A DNA stretch of 64,000 nucleotides from Thiospirochaeta perfilievii (GCF_008329945.1 NZ_CP035807.1:3596001-3660000), one strand, 5' to 3'; positions 34,921 to 44,743 are shown, counted from the first letter of the stretch. Numbers and translations are program-made. The notes: a model not told the origin generated them from the sequence alone.

Positions 34921-36528
34921 ATGAATAACATGTTTAAACCAAAATTTTTTACTCTGCTTAAAAGAGGATTTACTAAAGATCAAGTAGTATCAGATATTCT
35001 TTCTGGTGTAGTTGTTGGAATAGTCGCCCTGCCCCTAGCTATAGCGTTTGCTGTTGCATCTGGTGTCTCTCCTGAAAAGGGTATTATAACTGCAGTAATT
35101 TCCGGTTTTATAATATCATTATTAGGGGGAAGTAGGGTTCAAATTGGGGGGCCAACTGGAGCATTTATTGTTATTGTTTATGGTATTGTAGAGACCTACG
35201 GTATTAATGGACTAATTATTTCCACAATTTTTGCTGGAGTTATTCTTCTTATTATGGGGGTTTTTAAATTAGGAGATCTAATAAAATATATCCCACACCC
35301 ACTTGTTGTTGGTTTTACTACAGCAATTGCAATAATTATCTTTTCAACCCAGATAAAAGATGCATTAGGTTTAAACATAAATAGTGTTCCATCAGATTTT
35401 CTAGGTAAATGGGTTGTTTATTTTAATAATATTAAATCTATAAACATCTATTCTGTAACAATTACAATACTGACAATCATAATAACAGTATGTTCATCCA
35501 GGTATGTAAAAAAAATTCCAGGATCCTTTATTTCAATAATATTTTTAACATCTGTTGTAAGTCTTTTTAAAATACCTGTTAGTACTATAGAGACTTTTTT
35601 TGGTTCAATACCTAATAATATAGAGTTTATTAGACCTCAATTTAGTTGGGATATGTTACATATATATATAAAACCTGCCTTTACTATAGCTATTCTGGGT
35701 GCAATAGAGTCTTTATTATCTGCAGTTGTTGCAGATGGTATGATTGGAGGGAATCATAGGTCAAATACAGAGTTAATAGCCCAGGGAATAGCAAACATAG
35801 TAACACCTTTTTTTGGAGGAATCCCTGCAACTGGAGCTATTGCTAGAACAGCAACAAATGTTAAAAATGGAGGTCGTACACCAATAGCCGGTATAATACA
35901 CTCTATTACTCTACTATTTATTATGGTTTTTCTTGGTAAGTGGGCAAAACTTATCCCCATGGCGACATTAGCTGGAGTATTAATTGTTGTATCATATAAT
36001 ATGAGTGAGTGGAGAACCTTTTTATCCATATTAAAGGGCTCGAAATTTGACTCAGTTATACTTTTAACAACATTTTTCTTGACACTTTTCTTTGATCTGA
36101 CAGTTGCAATTGAAGTTGGTGTTGTTCTATCTGCATTTATATTTTTAAAAAGAATGACTGACTCATGGAATATAGAATTAAAGGATAGGGATTGTGATGA
36201 TATTGATACATATAAAAATCTCCCTAGTGATGTAATTGTTTATGAAATTAGTGGTCCCCTCTTTTTTGCAACGATTAAAGAGTATATAGAAGTATTAAAA
36301 AATAGTGGTATAAACTACTCTAGAATAATTTTACGAATGAGACATGTTCCTTTTATTGATGGTACAGGTCTTCACAATCTAAAGGATATTATTACAAGGT
36401 TAGAAAAAGATAATAAAACAATTTTTATTTGTGATGTTACAGAGAGTATTAAAAATAGCTGTGAAAACAGTATAATTAAGACAGAAAATATTTTTTATAG
36501 GTTTGATGATCTAGTTAAACTTCTATAA
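34921..36528 (+). CDS. SulP/SLC26 family anion transporter with STAS domain
   Basis: A 535-residue membrane transporter. The N-terminal motif 'DILSGVVVGIVALPLAIAFAVASGVSPEKG' (residues 25-54) and 'LGGSRVQIGGPTGAFIVIV' are hallmarks of SulP proteins. 'ALAATGAIARTATN'-like and 'GGIPATGAIART' near 300 follow. A cytoplasmic STAS domain occupies the last ~110 residues ('VYEISGPLFFATIKEYIEVL', 'RHVPFIDGTGLHNL'). Substrates of the family are sulfate, bicarbonate or other anions; the sequence does not tell which. Its stop overlaps the dgkA 3' end by six bases on the opposite strand. Confidence 0.92.
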   Translation: MNNMFKPKFFTLLKRGFTKDQVVSDILSGVVVGIVALPLAIAFAVASGVSPEKGIITAVISGFIISLLGGSRVQIGGPTGAFIVIVYGIVETYGINGLIISTIFAGVILLIMGVFKLGDLIKYIPHPLVVGFTTAIAIIIFSTQIKDALGLNINSVPSDFLGKWVVYFNNIKSINIYSVTITILTIIITVCSSRYVKKIPGSFISIIFLTSVVSLFKIPVSTIETFFGSIPNNIEFIRPQFSWDMLHIYIKPAFTIAILGAIESLLSAVVADGMIGGNHRSNTELIAQGIANIVTPFFGGIPATGAIARTATNVKNGGRTPIAGIIHSITLLFIMVFLGKWAKLIPMATLAGVLIVVSYNMSEWRTFLSILKGSKFDSVILLTTFFLTLFFDLTVAIEVGVVLSAFIFLKRMTDSWNIELKDRDCDDIDTYKNLPSDVIVYEISGPLFFATIKEYIEVLKNSGINYSRIILRMRHVPFIDGTGLHNLKDIITRLEKDNKTIFICDVTESIKNSCENSIIKTENIFYRFDDLVKLL

Positions 36529-36879
36529 CAGATAGGGTAAATAAATAAATACTGCTATTATAATGGAGATTATTACTGATAATAAAACAGCACCCGCACT
36601 TATGTCTAAAATCTTTTCGGCAAGTTCATGGTAATCATCAGTAAAGAGTTTTACTAAAAACTCAATAGCAGTATTAAACAGTTCAGCAACTAAAACTAGT
36701 CCAATAAGAAGAATTATAATCATCCAGTCACTTTTACTAAACTCTAATAAAATAGCTGAAAAAATAACTGAGATTGTTGCAGCAAAATGTATTTTAAAAC
36801 TATTATCCGATGTAAAAGCTATAAATAAACCTTTAAAGGCACACTTAAATTTAAATAAAACACTATTTATTCTATGCAT
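36523..36879 (-). CDS. dgkA: Diacylglycerol/undecaprenol kinase family protein
   Basis: A 118-residue membrane protein with three hydrophobic segments and the DgkA/UdpK motif 'VAELFNTAIEFLVKLFTDDYHELAEKILDISAGAVLL', in which the Glu and Asn residues bind ATP-metal. The N-terminal 'FKCAFKGLFIAFTSDNSFKIHF' is also typical. Gram-positive and spirochaete members phosphorylate undecaprenol or diacylglycerol. It follows the atl gene by ten bases on the same strand. Confidence 0.88.
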   Translation of the reverse strand: MHRINSVLFKFKCAFKGLFIAFTSDNSFKIHFAATISVIFSAILLEFSKSDWMIIILLIGLVLVAELFNTAIEFLVKLFTDDYHELAEKILDISAGAVLLSVIISIIIAVFIYLPYLL

Positions 36880-36888
36880 ATAAACACT

Positions 36889-37203
36889 CTATTCCTTTAA
36901 ATACGTAAAGGCAAATAGATCTAAGTCTATTTTATCATCTTTATCGAATTTAATACCTTCTGCTAGTAGGAGAGCTTTTTGTTCGTTGTAGGTGTTGTAA
37001 TCCTTTATTGATATTTTACCCTCTCTGTTTACAACTCTAAACCATGGGAGATTATATCTATTTGTTTGTGTTTTAAGAACCCATGATACAGCTCTAGCAC
37101 CTCGACTATTTCCTGCAATATTTGCAATAGTTCCATAGGTTACAACACTCCCCTTAGGTATATTTTTAATAATATCAACTATTCTTTTGGTTAGTTCCGT
37201 CAT
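36889..37203 (-). CDS. DNA alkyltransferase-like protein (ATL/MGMT family)
   Basis: A 104-residue protein with the MGMT DNA-binding fold. The reactive Cys of the PCHRV motif is replaced: the sequence is PWFRVV (Trp at the Cys position), as in ATL proteins. These bind O6-alkylguanine without repairing it and recruit nucleotide excision repair. 'VVTYGTIANIAGN' and 'RAVSWVLKTQ' supply the helix-turn-helix and Arg finger. It overlaps the end of lspA by 29 bases. Confidence 0.88.
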   Translation of the reverse strand: MTELTKRIVDIIKNIPKGSVVTYGTIANIAGNSRGARAVSWVLKTQTNRYNLPWFRVVNREGKISIKDYNTYNEQKALLLAEGIKFDKDDKIDLDLFAFTYLKE

Positions 37204-37696
37204 TCTTTAACTTCTGTTCCTCTATGTACTGAAATATAAAAAGAAATATCGCTCCAAAAGTAATAGATAGATCTGCAATATTAAGGATTCCAGTTCTAAT
37301 ATTACCAATCCCAAAATTTAAAAAGTCTGTTACAGCACCTAAGTGTATTGCTCTATCATACACATTTCCAATTCCACCACCAATAATACATGCAATGGCT
37401 ATAGACTGCTTAAAAGAGACATTTTTTCCTAATATCAAGTACAATATCCCAGCTATTATTGCTATTAGTGGGAATAAAACCAAAACAAATGTCTTTAGGG
37501 GTTGGGGTAAATTTGATCCTAGCCCTAGAAATGCACCACTATTTTCAGCATAAGTAAGTATGAAAAAGTCACCTATTACATTAATTATACCCTGTCCCTG
37601 TATATATATACGTGCAAAATATTTTGATATTTGATCGATAGCAAGGTTAAAGATAACCACTACTATCAATACTGAATTAATTCCTTTTTTTGTCAT
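37175..37696 (-). CDS. lspA: Prolipoprotein signal peptidase (signal peptidase II)
   Basis: A 173-residue membrane aspartyl protease with four membrane segments. The catalytic pair is Asp124 (GAVTDFLNF) and Asp142 (NIADLSI), preceded by the conserved 'GGIGNVYDR'. 'TYAENSGAFLGL' near residue 48 is the usual N-terminal motif. It removes signal peptides from prolipoproteins, of which this window encodes several. The 29-base overlap with atl suggests coupling. Confidence 0.95.
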   Translation of the reverse strand: MTKKGINSVLIVVVIFNLAIDQISKYFARIYIQGQGIINVIGDFFILTYAENSGAFLGLGSNLPQPLKTFVLVLFPLIAIIAGILYLILGKNVSFKQSIAIACIIGGGIGNVYDRAIHLGAVTDFLNFGIGNIRTGILNIADLSITFGAIFLFIFQYIEEQKLKNDGTNQKNS

Positions 37697-37721
37697 AAAA
37701 AACCTCTTGATGATTATATAT

Positions 37722-38909
37722 TTAGTTTCTAAGGATGTCTATCTCTACCCTTCTATTATTACTTCGCCCCTCAGGGGTACTATTTGTATCAACAGGAATA
37801 TCCCCGGCTAATCCTTGTATCTCGATACTCTCTGAATCAATATAGTTATTCTCTACTAGATAATCTGCAACAGATCTAGCTCTATTAGTTGATAGAGTAT
37901 TAAGATACTCTTGGTCTATCTTGCCAAAGAGTGCCGTATGTCCTAATACTCTTATATTTATGTCGCCCTGTTCTTTTAATGTTTCTCCAATTCTATTAAG
38001 GTACTTTTTTACACTCTCTCTTAGATTCCAAGACTCAGGATCAAAAAGTAATGAGTTAAATGTAATTCTTATAAAATCATCTTCCTCTGTAACGGTAGTT
38101 TGTGGAGTTGTTTTAAGTTCAGTAAATAAATTTGTAAACTCACTTTTATCTAAGTTATTTTTAGGCCAGCTCTTTGACTTAGTTGTTCCTTTAAAAGTAT
38201 ATTTATCACCGGTTGAAGTATAAAAATCCAGAACGTAAGTATCGTCTACACTGTACGGCCTTCCCAAGTCTAAATCCCAATATAGAATCTGCTTGGAACT
38301 GCTAGATATCTTTATGGGATAAAAGTCTCCCCACTCTAGGTATGGAGTAATTTTTTTAAAAATATTGTAATTTATATCTATTATTGCCATATTTTTATTA
38401 TCAATCTTAGTTAACTCTCTTAAATTATAAAAAACTCTAAATTCAGCAAATATTGTATCATCAATATTAAAACCGTTTTTTAAATTAAAGTACTCTATAC
38501 CATTTGATGTCCAACTATCTCCAACTTTAAGATCTCTTTTAGGGAAGACAGGGACTCCTTTAACCGCGGGAAACGAGTTAGAAGAAAGACTATTAATTTC
38601 ACCATCTAGGAACTGTATTATCTCTCCAGACTCTTTAGTATGTGTTGTATAGTAAACACTTTTCAACCCTTTAGACTCTTGGAAGACGTGTTGATTCAGT
38701 AATAATTTTGCACTCTCTTTATCACTAGATATTATATTAACGCTATATTTATTAAGAATAATACTACTTAATTCAATTCTATTATTAAAAAGAACATTTT
38801 GGTAAACAGTGGATTCAATTCGATAACTCTCATCAAATCTATAATGTAAATCGATACTAAAAATAGTATTTGTAATTACAAAGTAGATAATAAGAAGTCG
38901 AATTTTCAT
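37722..38909 (-). CDS. OmpA-family envelope protein
   Basis: A 395-residue protein with an N-terminal signal peptide (residues 1-18), a ~270-residue strand-rich domain I do not recognise, and a C-terminal OmpA-like peptidoglycan-binding domain (about 285-395). The latter has 'NIRVLGHTALFG', 'STNRARSVADYLVE' and 'SNNRRVEIDILRN'. The usual Asp of GHTD is Ala here, which may weaken diaminopimelate binding. Its ATG overlaps the truB stop by four bases, so it is translationally coupled to the translation-factor operon. Confidence 0.82.
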   Translation of the reverse strand: MKIRLLIIYFVITNTIFSIDLHYRFDESYRIESTVYQNVLFNNRIELSSIILNKYSVNIISSDKESAKLLLNQHVFQESKGLKSVYYTTHTKESGEIIQFLDGEINSLSSNSFPAVKGVPVFPKRDLKVGDSWTSNGIEYFNLKNGFNIDDTIFAEFRVFYNLRELTKIDNKNMAIIDINYNIFKKITPYLEWGDFYPIKISSSSKQILYWDLDLGRPYSVDDTYVLDFYTSTGDKYTFKGTTKSKSWPKNNLDKSEFTNLFTELKTTPQTTVTEEDDFIRITFNSLLFDPESWNLRESVKKYLNRIGETLKEQGDINIRVLGHTALFGKIDQEYLNTLSTNRARSVADYLVENNYIDSESIEIQGLAGDIPVDTNSTPEGRSNNRRVEIDILRN

Positions 38910-39784
38910 CTATTACTCACAAAAAGATATGATGTTTTCCCATTATCTACGTTAATCATAGCTACAAAATTTTTATCTTTAGTAAAGAGTGCTACATCTC
39001 CTGATTTAAACTTTTCTCCACTATCTAAATAAAAAGAGTCTCTCATATGTTTTCCATTTCTTATATCTTTAGCTGCATTATCAGAAATATATGATACCTG
39101 TCGACCTAGATCTGTAATTAAATTATATGGACTTACTAAATTTCTACTTTCAAATAGATCTCCAGTTACAGAGTCATCTATGGAAAATGGACCTACCTTT
39201 GTTCTCTCTAATTTAGTTACATAGGCTAGTGAGCCACTATTTACTCCAAGATCACGAGCTAGAGATCGAATATATGTTCCCTTAGAACAAGATATTTCTA
39301 CATCTAAATCTCTACCATTCCAATTTATTATATTAAAATCGTTTATTGTAATCTCTCTTGGTGGAATTTTTACTTCCTCACCCTTTAGTTTTAATTGATA
39401 CGCTCTACTACCATTAATATGAACTGCAGAAAAGTCTGGTGGTATTTGTGAAATAGTTCCTTTAAAACTCTTATTAATCTCTTTTTTAATCTGATCTATA
39501 GACGGGATAGGTTTCTCACCTATAAAATCACCCTCAGGGTCCAGTGTTGTAGTAGAAGTCCCAAATGTAAAAGTGGCCAGATAGGTCTTATCCATTCCTG
39601 TTATATAAGGTGCAAATTTAGTCATTTTTCCGGTTAAAATAACCAAAAGACCTGTTGCAAACTTATCTAGAGTTCCTGTATGACCAACTTTTTTAGTATT
39701 TAACTTTTTTTTTAATATACCAAGAGCCTGAAAGGATGTTACTCCCTCAGGCTTCTTTAGTAATATCATTCCATCATGACTCAT
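38906..39784 (-). CDS. truB: tRNA pseudouridine-55 synthase
   Basis: A TruB pseudouridine synthase with the catalytic motif KVGHTGTLDKFATGLL, Asp being nucleophile. 'LLKKPEGVTSFQALG' at the N terminus and 'CSKGTYIRSLARDLG' (motif III) follow. It makes psi55 in the T-loop of tRNAs. The frame is open to an ATG at 39805, but that start overlaps rbfA by 32 bases; the ATG at 39784 (MSHDGMILL) is a more likely start, and 39769 is also possible. Length of about 290 is normal. Confidence 0.94.
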   Translation of the reverse strand: MSHDGMILLKKPEGVTSFQALGILKKKLNTKKVGHTGTLDKFATGLLVILTGKMTKFAPYITGMDKTYLATFTFGTSTTTLDPEGDFIGEKPIPSIDQIKKEINKSFKGTISQIPPDFSAVHINGSRAYQLKLKGEEVKIPPREITINDFNIINWNGRDLDVEISCSKGTYIRSLARDLGVNSGSLAYVTKLERTKVGPFSIDDSVTGDLFESRNLVSPYNLITDLGRQVSYISDNAAKDIRNGKHMRDSFYLDSGEKFKSGDVALFTKDKNFVAMINVDNGKTSYLFVSNR

Positions 39785-40133
39785 GATCTGTAACAACTTC
39801 ATCAATTATTTTATTTACTTCAAATCCATGTTCAATTGAATCATCAAAAATAAAATTAAGTTTAGGAATAGTTCGCATATGTAACTTTTTCCCAAGAACT
39901 CCCTGGATAAATCCAGCAGCTCTATTTAAGCCACTTACAGCTTTTATTGCTTTATTGTGGCTTTCAAATGATGATACATATAGTTTTGCATGTGACAAAT
40001 CTTTAGAGACTACAACTTTAGATATGGATACTAAAGTATTCACATTAGGATGTTTTATTATCCCCTTCATAATCATTGTACTTATTTCGTCTCGTATTAA
40101 ACTCTCAACACGACGTATTCTAACATCACTCAC
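39774..40133 (-). CDS. rbfA: Ribosome-binding factor A
   Basis: A 119-residue RbfA with the KH-like fold: 'RIRRVESLIRDEISTMIM', 'VSISKVVVSKDLSHAKLYVS', 'RAAGFIQGVLGKKLHMRTIPKLNFIFDDSIEHG'. It binds the 30S subunit during late maturation. Its start overlaps the infB end by eight bases, and its end overlaps truB, giving a tightly packed operon. Confidence 0.95.
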   Translation of the reverse strand: MSDVRIRRVESLIRDEISTMIMKGIIKHPNVNTLVSISKVVVSKDLSHAKLYVSSFESHNKAIKAVSGLNRAAGFIQGVLGKKLHMRTIPKLNFIFDDSIEHGFEVNKIIDEVVTDHES

Positions 40134-42749
40134 TCTTTAAACTATCTCCAAGTTTTCTTGCTATCTCTCTTACTTCAATAACTTCTAGGATATCTCCTAC
40201 TTTTACATCGGTAAATGATTCTAGACCAACACCACACTCAAATCCTTTTTTAACTTCCTTAACATCGTCTTTAAAACGCTTAAGGGAACCAACAGGACCA
40301 CTATGTGTCATAACGTCATCTCTATAAAGGTTTATTGTACTACCACGTTTAATATAACCGTCTGTAACATAACAACCAGCAACAAAACCAAGTTTAGGAA
40401 CTTTAAATACATCCCTAATTTCAACAGATCCTACAATCTCTTCTTTAAGTTCTGGAGCTAACATACCTTCCATAGCATTTCTAATATCTTCTACACAGTC
40501 GTAGATAATATTATACTTCTTAATTTCAACTTTCTCTTTATCAGCAATTACTTGTGCTTTTGCTGTAGGTCTAACATGGAAACCAACAATAATTGCACTT
40601 GAAGCAGCAGCAAACATAACATTGTTCTCTGTAATTGCTCCTGTAGATGCTTCAATTACATTAAGTCTAATTTCAGCTGTACTAAGTTTCTCTAAAGATG
40701 CTGTTAATGCCTCGACAGAACCGTGTACATCACCTCTAATAATAACTTTTAACTCTTGAACTGATCCGTCCGATATAGAATCGAATAGGTTATCAAGGGT
40801 AATTTTCTTAACATTTCTAGCACTTTCAACTTTCTTAAGTTCTAGTCGTTTTTCACCAAATTGTCTTGAAACTTTTTCACTTTCAGTTACTTGGAAAGGG
40901 TCTCCAGAGTTTGGAACACCTGACATACCTAGAACCTCAACTGGTGTGGAAGGAAGAGCTTCTGTAACTCTATTTCCTCTATCATCAAACATAGCCCTAA
41001 TTTTACCAGAGTAAACTCCTGCTACAAATGGATCACCAACTTTTAATGTACCCCGTTGAACTAATATTGTAGAAACTACACCTCGACCCTGATCAACTTT
41101 TGACTCAATAACTTTACCTTCAGCTTTACAGTCATAGTTAGCATCTAATTCTAACATTTCAGATTCTAACATTACAGCATCTAATAGGTCATCAATACCT
41201 TCACCTTTAAGTGCAGAGATCTGTACAAACTGGTTAGTACCACCCCATGACTCAGACATAATTTCATGCTCGGCTAACTGCTGCATAACTCTTTCTGGAT
41301 TTGCATCAGGAAGATCACACTTATTTACAGCTACAATTATTGGACATTTAGCCTCTTTTGCATGTAAAATCGCTTCTCTAGTCTGTGGCATAACACCATC
41401 ATTAGCAGCAACTACTAATATAACAATATCAGTTACTTGTGCTCCCCTTGCTCTCATAAGAGTAAAGGCTTCATGACCAGGTGTATCTAAAAATGTTATT
41501 CTACCCTTAGGTGTTACTGTTGTATAAGCACCAATATGTTGGGTTATCCCACCTGACTCACCTGCAGCTACAGATGCGCTTCTGATTGTATCTAGTAGTT
41601 TAGTCTTTCCATGATCTACATGCCCCATAACTGTTACAATTGGAGGTCTAGACTTAAGGTCTGCACCATCATCACTATCACCCTCAATAATGGTCTCATC
41701 ATAGAGTGATACAATATTAACATTACAACCATACTCTTCTGCTAGCAGAGTCGCTGTCTCTGAATCTATCTGTTGGTTAATTGTAACCATCATACCCATA
41801 CCCATTAATTTTCCAATTAAGTCTGATGCTTTTAGATTCATTTTTCTAGCCAGCTCTGAAACTGTAATAACTTCCATAATATCAATAGATTTAGGTATTG
41901 GATTTGTATTATTTACAGTTTTTTTCACATAGTTATATGCTTTCTCTTGATTAGCTCTTTTCTTTTTATCATAAGAGGTCTTTTTCTTTGCTTTAAAAAA
42001 TTTCTTAGGTGCTGCCTTAGTTACTGGAGCCGACTCTTTTTCAGCGGGTCTACTACCACCACCTCGATTAAAACCACCACCTTGCCCTGGGCCACGATTA
42101 AAACCGCCACCTTGGGGTCTGTTACCCTGGTATCCACCACCTTGGGGTCTGTTTCCCTGGTATCCACCACCTTGGGGTCTGTTTCCCTGGTATCCACCAC
42201 CTTGGGGTCTGTTACCCTGGTATCCACCACCTTGAGGTCTGTTACCCTGGTATCCACCACCTTGAGGTCTGTTACCCTGGTATCCACCACCTTGAGGTCT
42301 GTTACCCTGGTATCCGCCACCTTGGGGTCTGTTACCCTGGTATCCACCACCTTGAGGTCTGTTACCCTGGTATCCACCACCTTGAGGTCTGTTACCCTGG
42401 TATCCACCACCTTGAGGTCTGTTACCTTGATATCCTCCACTATTGGATTCAGGTCTTCTCTCAAAACTTCCACTCTGTCTAGGACCGGAAGGTCTTCTAT
42501 CAGGACTAAATGATCCTGATTGTCTTGGTGATGTTGGTCTAGAAGGTGAAAATGACCCAGATTTTCTTACTGGATTTCCATCTGCACTATCACTAGATTT
42601 AGCTTTAACCACAACCTTTGGATGGGGTTTTGAAGGACTTTTCCTTCTAACAACAACTACTTTTTTCTTTTCGCTTTTGTTTTCTAAGGGAGTTTCACTT
42701 CTATGTTTTATTATCTCTGCATGTTTTTTTCTTTATTATCTTCACTCAT
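40126..42749 (-). CDS. infB: Translation initiation factor IF-2 (N-terminal frameshift)
   Basis: The uninterrupted frame 42612-40126 (828 codons) has the GTPase domain (GHVDHGKTKLLD, DTPGHEAF, NKCD), domain II repeats and the fMet-tRNA-binding C domain ('GFECGVGLESFTDVKVGD'). It would have to start at a GTG inside the low-complexity region without a clear ribosome-binding site. A better start is ATG 42749 (MSEDNKEK...), nine bases after nusA. That frame stops after 12 codons, but the -1 frame continues perfectly into IF-2. The shift lies at A AAA AAC (42729-42723), a canonical slippery heptamer. The linker holds 11 GGYQGNRPQG repeats. Confidence 0.93.
42121..42446 (-). repeat. Eleven 30-bp repeats encoding a decapeptide in IF-2
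   Basis: A 30-bp unit encoding GGYQGNRPQG is repeated about eleven times with only silent third-base changes (GGG/GAG, TTA/TTT). It is followed by GGGFNRGPGQ-type degenerate copies. Such perfect periodicity allows slippage and copy-number variation between strains. Confidence 0.95.
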
Positions 42750-42758
42750 AAATTATTT

Positions 42759-44210
42759 CTACTCGTCTCCATCTTCTTCATCTTCTACTTCAAAACTTAA
42801 TCCAACACCACACTTAGGACACGCTTCCATATCTAAAGTAATTGGCTCGCCACACTCAGGACATTCAAACTCATCTTCAAATGCTTCTTCTTGGATCTCT
42901 TCATCTTCTTCATACTCTTCATCTACAATTTCAACATTATCTCTAAGGATACCTTCAAGTATTTCTGTATCTTCTTCTGATAATCCTGGGAGTTTAAGAA
43001 GCTCTGCATGATTAGCTGCTACCAATGTCTCAATAAGTTCAATATCATTGTTATGTAAAATCTCAACTAATTTTGGTGTAATACCTGGTAATTCTGAAAT
43101 TAATACAATCTCATCATTATCATCACCAAACAGTGCATTTACAGCATCATTAGCTTCAAATGATATATCCATATCCTCAACTTGTTCTGGAGTTTTAACA
43201 TCAATATTCCAATCTACAAGTCTATTAGCCAACCTTACGTTAAGACCCTGCTTACCAATAGCTAATGATAACTGATCCTCTTCAACAACCGCTAAAGCTG
43301 ATTTTTTATCCCTATCTATTATATAAACATTTGATACCCTAGCTGGAGAGAGAGCATTTTTGATATAAGTTGCAGCATTGGATTCATACTTAACAATATC
43401 AATTTTTTCACCCTCAAGCTCTTTTACTATAGCTTGAATCCTAATACCCTTAAGTCCAACACATGCACCTACAGGATCAACATCATCTCTTAATGATGAT
43501 ACTGCAAATTTAGTCCTATATCCAGGCTCTCTAACAATCTTATGAACTTTTACAGTTCCATCATAAATCTCAGGTACTTCTAACTCAAATATATTTTGAA
43601 CAAACTCGGAGTGTGTTCTTGTAAGAACTATTTGAAGTCCACCCCTCTCTCTATTAACTTCATGAACTAAAGCCTTAATTCTATCACCAGGTCTATAAAC
43701 TTCTCGAGGAGATTGAAATCTCTTTGGAAGAATTCCCTCTGATCTACCTAAATCAACAAAAATGTTACCATTTTTCTCTCTTTGGTAATACCCAATAATC
43801 ATCTCTCCAACTTTATCTTTAAATTCAGAGTACAATGAATCTTTCTGTATATCTCTTAAGTCCTGCTTTGCTTTTTGTTTAGCAGATTGTACAGCTACTC
43901 TATCAAAATTAGATTTGTCTACTGGAATTAGAAGATCATCACCTATTTCACTTTCGCTATTATAGGTTAAAGCATCCTCAAGAGAGATCTCTTCCATAGG
44001 AAAAAGAACTTTTTCTGAAACCATTTTTTGAGCGTAAACCTCAACATCTGTTCTATCTTCATTAAACTTTACTACAGCATTATCACAATGCCCATATTTC
44101 CTTTTGTAAGCTGCTAATAAAAAATTTTCTATTGTTTTTAAAACCAGCTCTTCAGAAATACCTTTTTCCTGCTGTAGTTGTTTAATAGCTTCAGCAAAAT
44201 CTGAAACCAT
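42759..44210 (-). CDS. nusA: Transcription termination/antitermination factor NusA with a zinc-ribbon tail
   Basis: A 483-residue NusA: N-terminal RNA polymerase-binding domain (1-~125), S1 domain ('GEMIIGYYQREKNGNIFVDL'), two KH domains ('GACVGLKGIRIQAIVKEL' and 'LSLAIGKQGLNVRLANRL') and one HhH-like repeat ('GITPKLVEILHNND', 'LPGLSEED'). The tail after ~440 is acidic and contains CPECGEP and CPKCG, a zinc-ribbon-like four-cysteine module not found in E. coli or B. subtilis NusA. It sits between rimP and infB as in most bacteria. Confidence 0.95.
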   Translation of the reverse strand: MVSDFAEAIKQLQQEKGISEELVLKTIENFLLAAYKRKYGHCDNAVVKFNEDRTDVEVYAQKMVSEKVLFPMEEISLEDALTYNSESEIGDDLLIPVDKSNFDRVAVQSAKQKAKQDLRDIQKDSLYSEFKDKVGEMIIGYYQREKNGNIFVDLGRSEGILPKRFQSPREVYRPGDRIKALVHEVNRERGGLQIVLTRTHSEFVQNIFELEVPEIYDGTVKVHKIVREPGYRTKFAVSSLRDDVDPVGACVGLKGIRIQAIVKELEGEKIDIVKYESNAATYIKNALSPARVSNVYIIDRDKKSALAVVEEDQLSLAIGKQGLNVRLANRLVDWNIDVKTPEQVEDMDISFEANDAVNALFGDDNDEIVLISELPGITPKLVEILHNNDIELIETLVAANHAELLKLPGLSEEDTEILEGILRDNVEIVDEEYEEDEEIQEEAFEDEFECPECGEPITLDMEACPKCGVGLSFEVEDEEDGDE

Positions 44211-44226
44211 CGATGCACCTCCTTTC

Positions 44227-44673
44227 CTAGTAATCTAGTTTTCCTTTTCTTATATTATCGATATTAATCTCTATCGATTTATTACTGCTATCTATTAGAG
44301 TAATCACTCCATCTTCGCTCTTAATTAGTTCACCCTTAATATAGTCATCCTCATCAAATGTGAGAACCTTAATTTTATTTCCAATAAATATTGAATACTC
44401 TTCTCTATTTTTAAATGTTCGGGTTATACCTGGGGAAGCTATTTCTAAGTAAAAATCAAAATCTTCTGCTAACATTTCTAATCTAGGGAATAAAACTTTA
44501 TGAACAGCGGCACAGTCATCTAAACTGATCCCATCCCTACTGTAAACAATTACTCCTGCTTTTAGTTTTTTCCCACTTAATCTTTGTAGATTAAAATCTA
44601 CTAAAAAAAAGCCACTTTTTTCTACTACTTTTAATGCAGCATCTTTTAAGATTACGTCAATACTGTCTGACAC
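44227..44673 (-). CDS. rimP: Ribosome maturation factor RimP
   Basis: RimP with its two domains: 'KSGFFLVDFNLQRLSGKKLKAGVIVYSRDGISLDDCAAVHK' and 'DFYLEIASPGITRTFKNREEYSIFIGNKI'. I set the start at GTG 44673 because a strong GGAGGAAA Shine-Dalgarno lies seven bases before it. A longer reading from TTG 44727 would be translated through the leader terminator hairpin. RimP assists 30S assembly. It is the first gene of the rimP-nusA-infB-rbfA-truB operon; 16 bases separate it from nusA. Confidence 0.92.
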   Translation of the reverse strand: MSDSIDVILKDAALKVVEKSGFFLVDFNLQRLSGKKLKAGVIVYSRDGISLDDCAAVHKVLFPRLEMLAEDFDFYLEIASPGITRTFKNREEYSIFIGNKIKVLTFDEDDYIKGELIKSEDGVITLIDSSNKSIEINIDNIRKGKLDY

Positions 44674-44690
44674 TAATTTCCTCCGGCCAT

Positions 44691-44716
44691 AAAAAAAGAG
44701 TCTCCAGCGGGACTCT
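44691..44716 (-). terminator. Leader terminator in front of rimP
   Basis: On the minus strand AGAGTC pairs with GACTCT around an eight-base loop and is followed by seven T residues. The ribosome-binding site of rimP comes directly after. Because the operon promoter lies upstream of it, the hairpin is inside the rimP 5' leader and can act as an attenuator. It also ends transcripts from comF. Confidence 0.7.
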
Positions 44717-44743
44717 TCTAGCTCCAAAATAATAATTTATTTA

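Noticed and set aside
42021-42513. Repetitive frames on both strands across the infB linker
   Set aside because: They are shadows of the 30-bp repeat, which keeps every frame open. IF-2 homology fixes the real frame.
44674-44727. N-terminal extension of RimP from TTG 44727
   Set aside because: It would be translated through a terminator hairpin, and a much better Shine-Dalgarno precedes GTG 44673.
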